Positions 23,796 through 30,656 of a stretch of 35,161 bases of DNA are shown here, piece by piece. Position numbers and translations under genes: made by a program. Source of the DNA: Streptomyces sp. AcH 505 (GTDB taxonomy: Bacteria; Actinomycetota; Actinomycetes; Streptomycetales; Streptomycetaceae); NCBI RefSeq assembly GCF_000818175.1, contig NZ_JTIY01000002.1, positions 1,067,673-1,102,833 on the forward strand, given 5' to 3'. Under the pieces are notes generated by a model. The model was given only the letters and a program-made list of their open reading frames with translations. It did not search any database and had not been told where the DNA came from. Numbering within the stretch: the first letter of the stretch is position 1; each line of letters opens with the position of its first letter.

Positions 23796-23817
23796 GGTAG
23801 AACGTTCGGTCTTGGCA
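23796..23817. promoter_or_regulatory. TetR operator related to the ohr divergon site
   Basis: GAACGTTC (23800-23807) is the centre of a 22-base stretch matching 19830-19851 at 19 positions. On the minus strand a possible -10 (TAAGCT) lies 8 bases before the ATG, and this site occupies the space just upstream of it. Confidence 0.65.
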
Positions 23818-23929
23818 GCAGGGCGAACACCTCGAAGAGAACGTAGCGGCTGGTCGGCTGTGTCTCGGCGGAGAGCGGATGGCGATGCTCAGGAGCGGTC
23901 GTGCCGGGACGCGGACGGAATCAACACAG

Positions 23930-24005
23930 CGGTGATAAAAAACGACACCGTGTAGACTTTCTTGCGAGGGGGTCGATCCGGACCCTCGTGAGACCTCCTT
24001 GGAGG
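23930..24005 (+). promoter_or_regulatory. Promoter and structured leader of the SDR-TetR operon
   Basis: CGGTG (23930-23934) and CACCG (23946-23950) form an inverted repeat just before a -10 (TAGACT, 23953-23958), a likely operator. The expected transcript begins near CGAGGG (23965-23970), which pairs with CCCTCG (23983-23988). Then CCTCC-TT-GGAGG (23994-24005) is an inverted repeat whose right arm is the ribosome site, so it could be masked in a hairpin with a CTTG loop. Confidence 0.45.
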
Positions 24006-24009
24006 ACCA

Positions 24010-24858
24010 ATGGAGAAGCAGAACTGGCTCATCACCGGTGTCAGCTCGGGTCTGGGACGTGCCTTCGCCCAAGCCGCGCTGGCCGCCGGGCACGCCGTCG
24101 TGGGCAGCGTCCGCTCGGAGGAGGACCTGCGCGCCTTCGAAGGGCTCAACCCCGGGCACGCCCATGGCCGGATCCTGGACGTGACGGACGACGACGCCGT
24201 ACGGAGCGTGGTCGCGGAGGTCGAGCGGACCGTCGGTCCGCTGGACGTCGTCATCGCCAACGCCGGCTACGGCCTGGAAGGCACCTTCGAGGAGACTCCG
24301 CAGGCCGAGGTGCGGCGGCAGTTCGAGGTCAACGTGTTCGGGGCTGTGGCCACACTGCGGGCCGCGCTGCCCGCCATGCGCCGACGTCGCCGTGGACACC
24401 TGATGGCCGTCACCTCGATGGGTGGACTCATGGCCGTGCCCGGCATGTCCGCCTACTGCGGCAGCAAGTTCGCCCTGGAAGGCATCCTGGAGGCGCTGGG
24501 CAAGGAGGTCGCCCAGTTCGGGATCCATGTGACGGCGATCGAGCCCGGCTCCTTCCGCACCGACTGGGCCGGACGGTCCATGACACGCGCCGAGCAGTCC
24601 ATCGACGACTACGACGAGCTGTTCAGCCCCATCCGGGAAGCGCGGCGGAAGGCCAGCGGTAACCAGCTCGGCAATCCGGCCAAGGCCGGGGAAGCCGTCG
24701 TGCACATCGCGTCGGTCGAGCAGCCGCCGGCCCACCTCGTCCTCGGTTCGGACGCCCTGCGCCTGGTCACCGCCGCGCGCACGGCAGTGGACGAGGACAT
24801 CCGCGCGTGGGAGACGCTCTCCCGTACGACCGACTTCGCCGAGGGTGCTCAGCTCTGA
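24010..24858 (+). CDS. Short-chain dehydrogenase/reductase
   Basis: A 282-residue SDR. The cofactor motif TGVSSGLG is at 9-16, NAG at 84-86, and the catalytic Tyr149-Lys153 in YCGSK. The sequence IEPGSFRTDWAGRSM and the extended C-terminus are typical of the SDR group annotated 'oxidoreductase, retinol-dehydrogenase-like' in actinomycetes. GGAGG (24001-24005) is 4 bases before ATG 24010 but lies in an inverted repeat. Its stop overlaps the start of an EthR-like TetR by one base (TGATG), so the enzyme and its probable repressor form one operon. Substrate unknown; a toxic carbonyl is plausible. Confidence 0.9.
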   Translation: MEKQNWLITGVSSGLGRAFAQAALAAGHAVVGSVRSEEDLRAFEGLNPGHAHGRILDVTDDDAVRSVVAEVERTVGPLDVVIANAGYGLEGTFEETPQAEVRRQFEVNVFGAVATLRAALPAMRRRRRGHLMAVTSMGGLMAVPGMSAYCGSKFALEGILEALGKEVAQFGIHVTAIEPGSFRTDWAGRSMTRAEQSIDDYDELFSPIREARRKASGNQLGNPAKAGEAVVHIASVEQPPAHLVLGSDALRLVTAARTAVDEDIRAWETLSRTTDFAEGAQL

Positions 24859-25472
24859 TGTCCGACAACCACCCCGCGCGAAGCCGCCGCACCGCGGAAC
24901 GCAAGGGCGATGTCCGGGAGCGGGCCATCCTCGACACGTGCGAGGCGCTGTTGGCTCGTAAGGGCTACGACGCCATGACCGTCGGCGACATCGCCCAGGG
25001 CGCCGGCATCACACGCGGCGCCCTGTACTTCTACTTCGGCTCGAAGCAGGAAGTGCTCACGGCACTCGTGGCCCGGACCGTCGAGCACCTGTGGGAGCGG
25101 TCCCGGGTCACCGCGCAGACCGAGGAGCCACGCCGGGCCGTCACGGCGGCGATGCGGCGCACGGTAGAGCTGTGGAACGAGCACGGCCTGGTCATGCGCA
25201 CGGCCATCGACTTGACGTTGACGGTGCCGGAGATCGGCCACCTGTGGAACCGCACAGCCGACTTGTTCATCGCTGCCATCACCGCCGTCCTGGAGCGGGC
25301 CGGCGTCGAACCGGGCACCGAACCACAACAGGCCTCGGCGATGGCGCGCGCCCTGTGCTGGATGATCGAGCGAACCTTCTACCACGCTTCGCAGGAGTCC
25401 CGCGAGAAGCTGCAAGAGGCCTCCGCGACCTGTGAACACATCTGGCTGACCAGCGCCGGGCTGACCGGCTGA
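24858..25472 (+). CDS. TetR-family regulator, EthR-like
   Basis: A 204-residue repressor. The helix-turn-helix (RAILDTCEALLARKGYDAMTVGDIAQGAGITRGALYFYFGSKQEVLTALV, about 20-70) is followed by a C-terminal domain with LVMRTAIDLTLTVPEIGHLWNRTADLFIAAITAVLERAGV, close in pattern to EthR, which represses a Baeyer-Villiger monooxygenase in mycobacteria. The ATG at 24858 overlaps the SDR stop, and the frame upstream of it is the SDR gene itself. It probably controls the SDR operon through the inverted repeat at 23930-23950. It is convergent with the alcohol dehydrogenase, 75 bp away. Confidence 0.88.
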   Translation: MSDNHPARSRRTAERKGDVRERAILDTCEALLARKGYDAMTVGDIAQGAGITRGALYFYFGSKQEVLTALVARTVEHLWERSRVTAQTEEPRRAVTAAMRRTVELWNEHGLVMRTAIDLTLTVPEIGHLWNRTADLFIAAITAVLERAGVEPGTEPQQASAMARALCWMIERTFYHASQESREKLQEASATCEHIWLTSAGLTG

Positions 25473-25547
25473 GGGCCGCCCGTGTGGGCTCGTGGTCGGA
25501 GCGGTCAACATGATCGGCCGGACAAGTCCGTGTCCCGTGAGCTTCGT

Positions 25548-26591
25548 TCAGCTGTCGAGGTCGGACATGTCCAGGACGAACCGGTAGCGGACGTCGCCGG
25601 CAGCGAGGCGGTCCAAGGCGATGTCGACCTCGCTCGAAGGAAGCGTCTCTATGTCGGCGGTGATGCCGTGCTCGGCGCAGAAGTCGAGCATCTCGGCGGT
25701 CTGTCGCAGCCCTCCGGTACCGGACGAGGTGAGCTTCTTGCGGCCGGCTCCGAGCTCCAGGAGCCGTGGTCCGGCCAGCAGTGGGTTCCCGAGAACGCAC
25801 AGCGTCCCGTCCAGGCCCAGCATGCCGATCAGCGGTGTCAGCTCGTGATCGGCCGGGATGGTGTCGAGGACCAGGTCGAAGCGGCCCCTTGCGGCGGCGA
25901 CTTGGGCATCGTCAGTGGTTACGAGGAGTTCGGAGGCCCCGAGGTTCAGGGCATCCGCCTCCTTGGCCGCGTCGCGGCTGAGGGCGGTGACGTCGGCTCC
26001 CAGTGCGGCGGCGAGCTTCACCGCGATGTGGCCGAGCCCTCCGAGACCGGCGACGGCGACGTTGCTGCCCGGGCCGATGCCGGCCGCCCGCAAGGGCTCC
26101 CAGACGCTGACGCCGGCGCACATGAGCGGGGCGGCGGCGGCCGGGTCGAGCCCGTCGGGCAGGTGGAACGCGAACTTCTCCCGCAGGACGTACTCGCGGC
26201 TGTAGGCGCCTTGTGTCGGAGTGCCGTCGATTCGGTCGGTGCCGCCGTAGGTGGTGGTCACCCGCTCATAGCAGAAGTTCTCCTGCCCGACCTGGCACAT
26301 GGCGCACGCGCCGCACGAGTCGACGATCGTGCCGATCGCGACCCGCTCGCCGACAGCGAAGCGGTCGACCGCCTGGCCGACGGCGGCGACGACGCCGGTC
26401 GCTTCGTGTCCGGGGACGAGGTCCTTCTCGCCGAGCATCCCGTGAATGCGGTGCAGGTCGCTGTGGCACACGCCGCAGTAGTCGATCCGCACGGCGATGT
26501 CGTCCGGGCGCAGGTCACGCCGGTCGATGGTGACGCGGGTCAGTGTGTTGCTGGTCGGGTCAAGGCTCTGCCAGCCGGTCGTGGTCCTCAT
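25548..26591 (-). CDS. Zinc-dependent alcohol dehydrogenase, CAD/YahK type
   Basis: A 347-residue medium-chain dehydrogenase that oxidises alcohols or reduces aldehydes with NAD(P). The catalytic zinc is held by Cys42 (YCGVCHSDLH), His61-Glu62 (GHEATG) and the Cys of PLMCAGVSVW; the structural zinc by Cys93, Cys96, Cys99 and Cys107. The Rossmann motif is VAVAGLGGLGHIAVKLA. Two starts are in frame: GGAGGGG (26597-26603, minus strand) abuts GTG 26597 but lies 5 bases before ATG 26591, so the latter is used. The gene is divergent from a TetR and its leader holds one of two matching operators. Confidence 0.93.
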   Translation of the reverse strand: MRTTTGWQSLDPTSNTLTRVTIDRRDLRPDDIAVRIDYCGVCHSDLHRIHGMLGEKDLVPGHEATGVVAAVGQAVDRFAVGERVAIGTIVDSCGACAMCQVGQENFCYERVTTTYGGTDRIDGTPTQGAYSREYVLREKFAFHLPDGLDPAAAAPLMCAGVSVWEPLRAAGIGPGSNVAVAGLGGLGHIAVKLAAALGADVTALSRDAAKEADALNLGASELLVTTDDAQVAAARGRFDLVLDTIPADHELTPLIGMLGLDGTLCVLGNPLLAGPRLLELGAGRKKLTSSGTGGLRQTAEMLDFCAEHGITADIETLPSSEVDIALDRLAAGDVRYRFVLDMSDLDS

Positions 26592-26603
26592 GAGCACCCC
26601 TCC

Positions 26604-26655
26604 AAAGCGGAATCTGCATTCAGGTTAGCACTAAGATGAATGCGGATTCCGCTTT
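26604..26655. promoter_or_regulatory. Paired GAAT-N4-ATTC operators in the ADH-TetR divergent promoter
   Basis: AAAGCGGAATCTGCATTCA (26604-26622) and TGAATGCGGATTCCGCTTT (26637-26655) are inverted copies with a single mismatch in 19. Each arm itself holds a palindrome GAAT-N4-ATTC (26610-26621; 26638-26649), 28 bp apart centre to centre. One lies before the ADH ribosome site, the other just before a -10 (TACACT, 26659-26664) of the TetR gene. Confidence 0.8.
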
Positions 26656-26671
26656 GGGTACACTGGCGGCG

Positions 26672-27247
26672 ATGACCCTAAGACCGAACGCCTCGAACAC
26701 GTCCCGCGCACCGCGCCGGGACGCCCTGCGCAACGACGCGATCGTCATCAACGCGGCCCGTGTGGTCTTCGCCGAGCAGGGTCCGCAGGCCAGCATGGAG
26801 TCCATCGCGTCCCGGGCCGGCCTGGGCGTCGGCACGATCTACCGCCGGTTCGCGGGCAAGGACGCCCTCCTCGACGCCATCGCGCGGCTTTTCACCGAGG
26901 AGATCGACCAGGCCGCCGCATCCGCGCTCGCCGACCCGGACCCCGGCGCCGGGCTGGAACGGTTTCTCGATTTCGTCGGAGCCTTCAACGCGGAGAAGCG
27001 CCGATACGCGGCCGAGTTGGCCGACCGGGTCTCCGGCGACGAGGTGAGCGCGACGGAGGACCGGGTCCGGCACCTCACACGCAACGCGGTCGCCAGCGGC
27101 TACCTCGCGCCGGACGTGACCGGCGAGGACATCAAGGCGCTCATCGTCGCGATCCGAGGAGTCGTCGCAGCCTCGCCGGACGGGGACGACGCCCCATGGC
27201 GTCGCTTCGTCCGCGTTCATCTCGCCGGGCTTCGCGCCGATCGATGA
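26672..27247 (+). CDS. TetR-family regulator of the adjacent ADH
   Basis: A 191-residue repressor. The helix-turn-helix is RNDAIVINAARVVFAEQGPQASMESIASRAGLGVGTIYRRFAGKDALLDAIARLF (about 18-72); the C-terminal half is short and helical, of the group common in actinomycete oxidoreductase repressors. An ATG at 26636 is in frame but lies inside the operator. The ATG at 26672, 8 bases after TACACT, fits a leaderless transcript and is preferred. It is divergent from the zinc alcohol dehydrogenase and should repress both genes through the paired operators. Ligand unknown. Confidence 0.88.
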   Translation: MTLRPNASNTSRAPRRDALRNDAIVINAARVVFAEQGPQASMESIASRAGLGVGTIYRRFAGKDALLDAIARLFTEEIDQAAASALADPDPGAGLERFLDFVGAFNAEKRRYAAELADRVSGDEVSATEDRVRHLTRNAVASGYLAPDVTGEDIKALIVAIRGVVAASPDGDDAPWRRFVRVHLAGLRADR

Positions 27248-27295
27248 CATGGCCGGGCCGGATCTCCGACGGCTCCACCTTGGCTCCTTGGGGTA

Positions 27296-28075
27296 TCAGA
27301 GGTGGAGGAACTCGCGAATCTCCTCGCCGGTGTCGATGTCGTGGTGTGACGGGCCGACGAAGCGGGGGCTCGGGGAAGTCTTGAGGTTGGGAATGACGTG
27401 GCCTGCGCCGATCTGGCTGATGAGGCGGACCCCGTCCCAGTCGCGGCGCTCGACGTCCCCGGACCGGACCACGGCCGGCTCGCCGGCGGGGGCGTAACTC
27501 AGGGCCGTGTCCAGGGCGGACCGCACCGTGCCACGGGTGCGGCCCAGCAGCTTCGTCACACCTCCCTCGTAGGGGACGACCGGATCGCCGGTGCCGTGGA
27601 ACAGCAGCATCGGGATCCGGGCCGGGGCCACCCCGGCCAGTGTGAAGTCCTCATCGACAGGAAGGCCCGCGGCGATCACGACGGCGCCGACGAAGGTCTC
27701 CGGGACTTCGCGCAGCAGCCGGTGAACGAGCTGGCCGCCGTTGGAGTAGCCGACGACGACGGCGGGCTTCGCGAAGCGCTCGACCACGTCCCTGACGAAC
27801 CGCACGTCGTCCATGTCGCGCTTCTGGGCCGCGGACGTCTTGATGCGACGCGCGTCGTTCCAGGCGCGCCTGTAGCCGTTCAAGTAGACGAGGTCGGCGC
27901 CGATCTTCTCGGCGAGGTCGTCGATCGTGCCGCCGCTGAACTTTCTCATCGCCTTGGCGTTCTGCGTGGTGCCGTGCAGCGCGACGATCAATGGCGCGGT
28001 CGGTGCGGTGCGGTGCGGGGCGATGTGCAGGTAGGTCCGGCGTCGGCCGTCGACCTCGATGGTTTCGCGTGACAT
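27296..28075 (-). CDS. Alpha/beta hydrolase, PHB depolymerase/feruloyl esterase (LpqC)-like
   Basis: A 259-residue esterase. LIVALHGTTQNA (29-40) supplies the oxyanion hole, Ser111 in VVVGYSNGGQLVHRLL is the nucleophile, the Asp is in MLLFHGTGDPVVPYEGG and the His in IGAGHVIPN. This order, with HGTGDPVVPY, is typical of the poly(3-hydroxybutyrate) depolymerase/feruloyl esterase group. No signal peptide is present, so it is likely cytoplasmic, unlike LpqC. ATG 28075 has TAGGGTG upstream. It is divergent from a TetR, which probably controls it, and convergent with the TetR at 26672. Confidence 0.85.
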   Translation of the reverse strand: MSRETIEVDGRRRTYLHIAPHRTAPTAPLIVALHGTTQNAKAMRKFSGGTIDDLAEKIGADLVYLNGYRRAWNDARRIKTSAAQKRDMDDVRFVRDVVERFAKPAVVVGYSNGGQLVHRLLREVPETFVGAVVIAAGLPVDEDFTLAGVAPARIPMLLFHGTGDPVVPYEGGVTKLLGRTRGTVRSALDTALSYAPAGEPAVVRSGDVERRDWDGVRLISQIGAGHVIPNLKTSPSPRFVGPSHHDIDTGEEIREFLHL

Positions 28076-28111
28076 GGCAACACCCTACCGCCCGAACGGA
28101 TGAACTATCCA

Positions 28112-28136
28112 CATCGATACTTCATCGACTTCGATG
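28112..28136. promoter_or_regulatory. CATCGA-type operator in the esterase-TetR divergent promoter
   Basis: CATCGA-CT-TCGATG (28123-28136) is a perfect palindrome, preceded by a direct CATCGA copy (28112-28117) eleven bases upstream. A possible -10 (TAGGCT, 28147-28152) lies 6 bases before the TetR ATG. Probable operator for both genes. Confidence 0.65.
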
Positions 28137-28158
28137 GGGGATCCGGTAGGCTGCGGCC

Positions 28159-28734
28159 ATGCCAGCGATCGAACCGTCCGCAGCATCGGTGTCCGGGCTC
28201 CGCCGGGATGTGGCCAGGAACCGCCGCCTCATCCTCGAAGCGGCACGGGAGATCCACCAGGCGGGCGAGCCGCTGCAGCTGAACGCGGTCGCGCGCAGGG
28301 CCGAGGTCGGAGTCGGCACGGTGTACCGGCACTTCGCCACACCCGAGGCCCTGCGCGAAGGGCTCGTCGAGCACCACTTCGTCGAACTGATCGAGCTGGC
28401 GCGCGACGCGACAGGGGCCGCCGACCCCGTGGCCGCGCTTCGCCTGTTCCTGTCGCACGCGTTCCGCCTGTACGCGGACGATCCGGCATTCGCCGAGGTG
28501 TCGACCAGCACACGACTGGAGCGCTCCGAGACCGAGGAGCTGCGCACGGAGCTCGTGGGCGAATTCAGCGGGATCGTGCAGCGAGCGGCGAAGGAGTTGC
28601 GACCCGGCCTCGACGGCACCGACCTGCTCCTGCTGGTGTGCGGAATCGGTTACGCGGCTCGCCGCCGCCCGGAGAAGGCATCCGAGTACCTGAGCGCGCT
28701 TCTCGCGGGCCTGCTGGACGACAACCAGGCCTGA
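28159..28734 (+). CDS. TetR-family regulator
   Basis: A 191-residue repressor. The helix-turn-helix is NRRLILEAAREIHQAGEPLQLNAVARRAEVGVGTVYRHFATPEALREGLVEHHF (about 21-74), with the VGTVYRHF end of the SCO-type TetR group. The C-terminal domain has LRLFLSHAFRLYADDPAFAEV and closes LLLLVCGIGYAARRRPEKASEYLSALLAGL. It is divergent from the esterase and shares an 83 bp intergenic region with a perfect CATCGA palindrome. A weak hairpin (ACCTGA/TCAGGT, 28763-28781) follows the stop. Ligand unknown. Confidence 0.88.
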   Translation: MPAIEPSAASVSGLRRDVARNRRLILEAAREIHQAGEPLQLNAVARRAEVGVGTVYRHFATPEALREGLVEHHFVELIELARDATGAADPVAALRLFLSHAFRLYADDPAFAEVSTSTRLERSETEELRTELVGEFSGIVQRAAKELRPGLDGTDLLLLVCGIGYAARRRPEKASEYLSALLAGLLDDNQA

Positions 28735-29164
28735 CGGAGTCGAGCCCCACCTCGTACGGCTTACCTGACGTTTCCTCAGGTCCATTCATGCGGCGAGGAG
28801 AAGGCAGCGCTGTGCCTTTGCCACCTCGGAGCCAGGTCCAGGCCACGTCGGACCGCCCTCGGACCATCAAGGTGCTGCCGTCCAAGCATGGCAACAATTG
28901 ACGACGAGCACCACCGGCGCGCGGTCTCTGCGGACGGGCTCCCGCCCGCAGAGACCGGTGTCGACGCGGGCGACGCGTACGTCGTCCGGACGAGCCGAGA
29001 CTCCTTGACACCTCCACGGTCGCGATGCAAGGTAAGACCTATTGGTTCGGTCCGTTTCCGCGCAGATCCAGAGTGCCTCTCCTGCGGCGACCACGGTCAG
29101 CACTGCGGCGGATGCGCATCGCTCTTAGTCCCACTGATCCGACCGAACGACACAGGAGGTACCG
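28735..29164 (+). other. 430 bp intergenic region without a supported gene
   Basis: It contains a weak hairpin after the TetR stop, a strong hairpin at 28922-28957, a consensus TTGACA (29005-29010) with no clear -10 (CAAGGT at 17 bp), and the inverted pair GTTCGGTC (29045-29052) and GACCGAAC (29141-29148), 88 bases apart, which might be regulator half-sites. AGGAGGT (29154-29160) serves the monooxygenase. A 95-codon frame from 28888 has no recognisable sequence and is not called. Confidence 0.6.
28922..28957. terminator. Strong hairpin upstream of the monooxygenase
   Basis: CGGTCTCTGCGGACGG (28922-28937) and CCGCCCGCAGAGACCG (28942-28957) form a 16 bp stem with one mismatch and a 4-base loop. 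It likely ends the TetR transcript and isolates the monooxygenase unit. Confidence 0.7.
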
Positions 29165-30436
29165 ATGACGGTTGAGAGCGAGAACGCGTCCGAGAGGCTC
29201 AGCGCGATCCTTGAGAGGATCCGCGCGCTTGGACCGACTTTGCGGGAGCGCGCGATCGCGGCCGAGCGCGCGGGCCGTCTCTCCGACGAGACGATCGCCG
29301 ATCTGGATGCCACCGGTGCTTTCAATATCGGCAGTCCTGCTGAGTTCGACGGCTATGAGCTTTCCGTTCGGCAACAGTTGGACGTTGTCTCCGAAGTCGC
29401 CAAATGGGACGGCTCGTGCGGCTGGTGCGTGTGGGTGGGAGCCTCGACGAACTGGATTCCTGCCGGTTCGGGCGCGCGCGTCGTCGAAGAGGTGTACGGA
29501 CCGAATTGGGTGGGGCCGCGCGTTGCCGGTTCGAGTCACTTCCCGGCCTCGCGGGGGCGTGCGAAGCGGGTCGAGGGCGGTTGGATAATTTCCGGCGGCC
29601 CCTGGACGTTCGGCAGCGACTCGCTCTGGGCGCCTTTCACGAACCTGGGCTGCATCGCGGACGACGGCGAGGGGCCGAACCTGGTGGGTGCTCAGGTGCC
29701 GCTGGACGAATTGCGGTTCCTCGACGACTGGCAGGTGGCGGGCATGCGCGCCACGGGCAGTGTCTCCTGCACGCTCGCCAGTGACGAGCTCTTCGTCCCG
29801 GATTACCGCTGCGTCGACTTCCGCGACATCGTCGGCGGAACTCTCGACAACGGCCTCAAGGGATCAATCTGGAAGGCGCCCTCGCTCGGCTGGGCGTTCA
29901 GCCTCATGGCCGGGATGTCGATCGGCATCGCCCAGGGCGCCCTCGATCGCTTCATCGAGCGTTCCGCCGGCCGGTCGATTCGCGGCACGACGTACAAGAA
30001 CCAGTTGGAAGCCCCCCTCACCCATTTGATGCTGTCCGAGGTCCACTCCAAGATTCGGTCCGCGACGTTGATGGCTCGTGCCAACGCCGATGAGACCGAT
30101 CGACTCGGTGCGCTCGCGGCAGCGGGAACACCGGCGGATCCGGAATACATGCAGAAATTCAGCGCACGGGTCCTCGTGGAGACGGCCTACTCGGCAAAAT
30201 GGTGCGCGGAGGCGATCGAGCTGTTGCAGCGAAATTCCGGATCAACCGCGATCATGGATTTCGAGCCGATCCAGCGAGCGTGGCGTGACGCGCGGGTGAT
30301 CACGTTGCACGGTGCGCTGAACCTTGAGGCTCTTTCTGAGAATTACGGGCGGCTGATGGCAGAAATGCAGCCGCATCAGTTCGCGGGAATCACCACGCTG
30401 GATCGGTTTGCGCCGGCCCCGGTGAAGACTTCCTGA
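29165..30436 (+). CDS. Acyl-CoA dehydrogenase-fold flavin monooxygenase, oxygenase component
   Basis: A 423-residue flavoprotein of the acyl-CoA dehydrogenase fold, close in pattern to group D two-component monooxygenases such as HsaA and the HpaH-type oxygenases. Visible parts are an N-terminal helical domain (ERAGRLSDETIADLDATGAFNI...), the KWDGSCGWCVWVGASTNWI segment, the middle beta domain with GGWIISGGPWTFGSDS and DDWQVAGMRATGSVSCTLASDELFVPDYR, and a C-terminal helical bundle. These enzymes use reduced flavin supplied by a partner; a flavin reductase is encoded at 33569-34735. AGGAGGT (29154-29160) is 4 bases upstream of the ATG. Third-position A/T codons are more frequent here than in neighbours, hinting at transfer. 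Substrate unknown, probably aromatic or steroid-like. Confidence 0.85.
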   Translation: MTVESENASERLSAILERIRALGPTLRERAIAAERAGRLSDETIADLDATGAFNIGSPAEFDGYELSVRQQLDVVSEVAKWDGSCGWCVWVGASTNWIPAGSGARVVEEVYGPNWVGPRVAGSSHFPASRGRAKRVEGGWIISGGPWTFGSDSLWAPFTNLGCIADDGEGPNLVGAQVPLDELRFLDDWQVAGMRATGSVSCTLASDELFVPDYRCVDFRDIVGGTLDNGLKGSIWKAPSLGWAFSLMAGMSIGIAQGALDRFIERSAGRSIRGTTYKNQLEAPLTHLMLSEVHSKIRSATLMARANADETDRLGALAAAGTPADPEYMQKFSARVLVETAYSAKWCAEAIELLQRNSGSTAIMDFEPIQRAWRDARVITLHGALNLEALSENYGRLMAEMQPHQFAGITTLDRFAPAPVKTS

Positions 30437-30451
30437 CCGGCGGTGCGAACA

Positions 30452-30487
30452 GCGTGGGACGCCCCGTAGCCGCGGGGCGTCCCACGC
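30452..30487. terminator. Bidirectional terminator hairpin
   Basis: GCGTGGGACGCCCCG (30452-30466) and CGGGGCGTCCCACGC (30473-30487) form a perfect 15 bp stem with a 6-base loop, 16 bases after the monooxygenase stop and facing the CocE gene. A 15 bp direct repeat (GCGTCTCYGTCGGAC, two copies, 30486-30515) follows. Confidence 0.8.
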
Positions 30488-30656
30488 GTCTCCGTCGGAC
30501 GCGTCTCTGTCGGACTCCCATCGCTCGGAGGCGCCCGCAGGACCGACGCGGCCGCCCAGGAACGTCAGGTGACCCGTGAGGCACGCTCATCGCGACCTTG
30601 CGGGTGCACCGGTCCTGGACGGCCGGCCAGTCTTCACGCCCGAGTACCCGACGAGT

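Noticed and set aside
23790-23815. CCAA...TTGG outer symmetry around the TetR operator
   Set aside because: Its centre is one base off the GAACGTTC palindrome, so it is probably chance.
23776-24735. Long N-terminal extension of the TetR frame opposite the SDR
   Set aside because: It lies antisense to the SDR, is not TetR-like, and would cover the TetR promoter and palindrome.
28888-29175. 95-codon plus-strand frame in the gap before the monooxygenase
   Set aside because: No ribosome site or known pattern, and it contains the terminator hairpin at 28922-28957.
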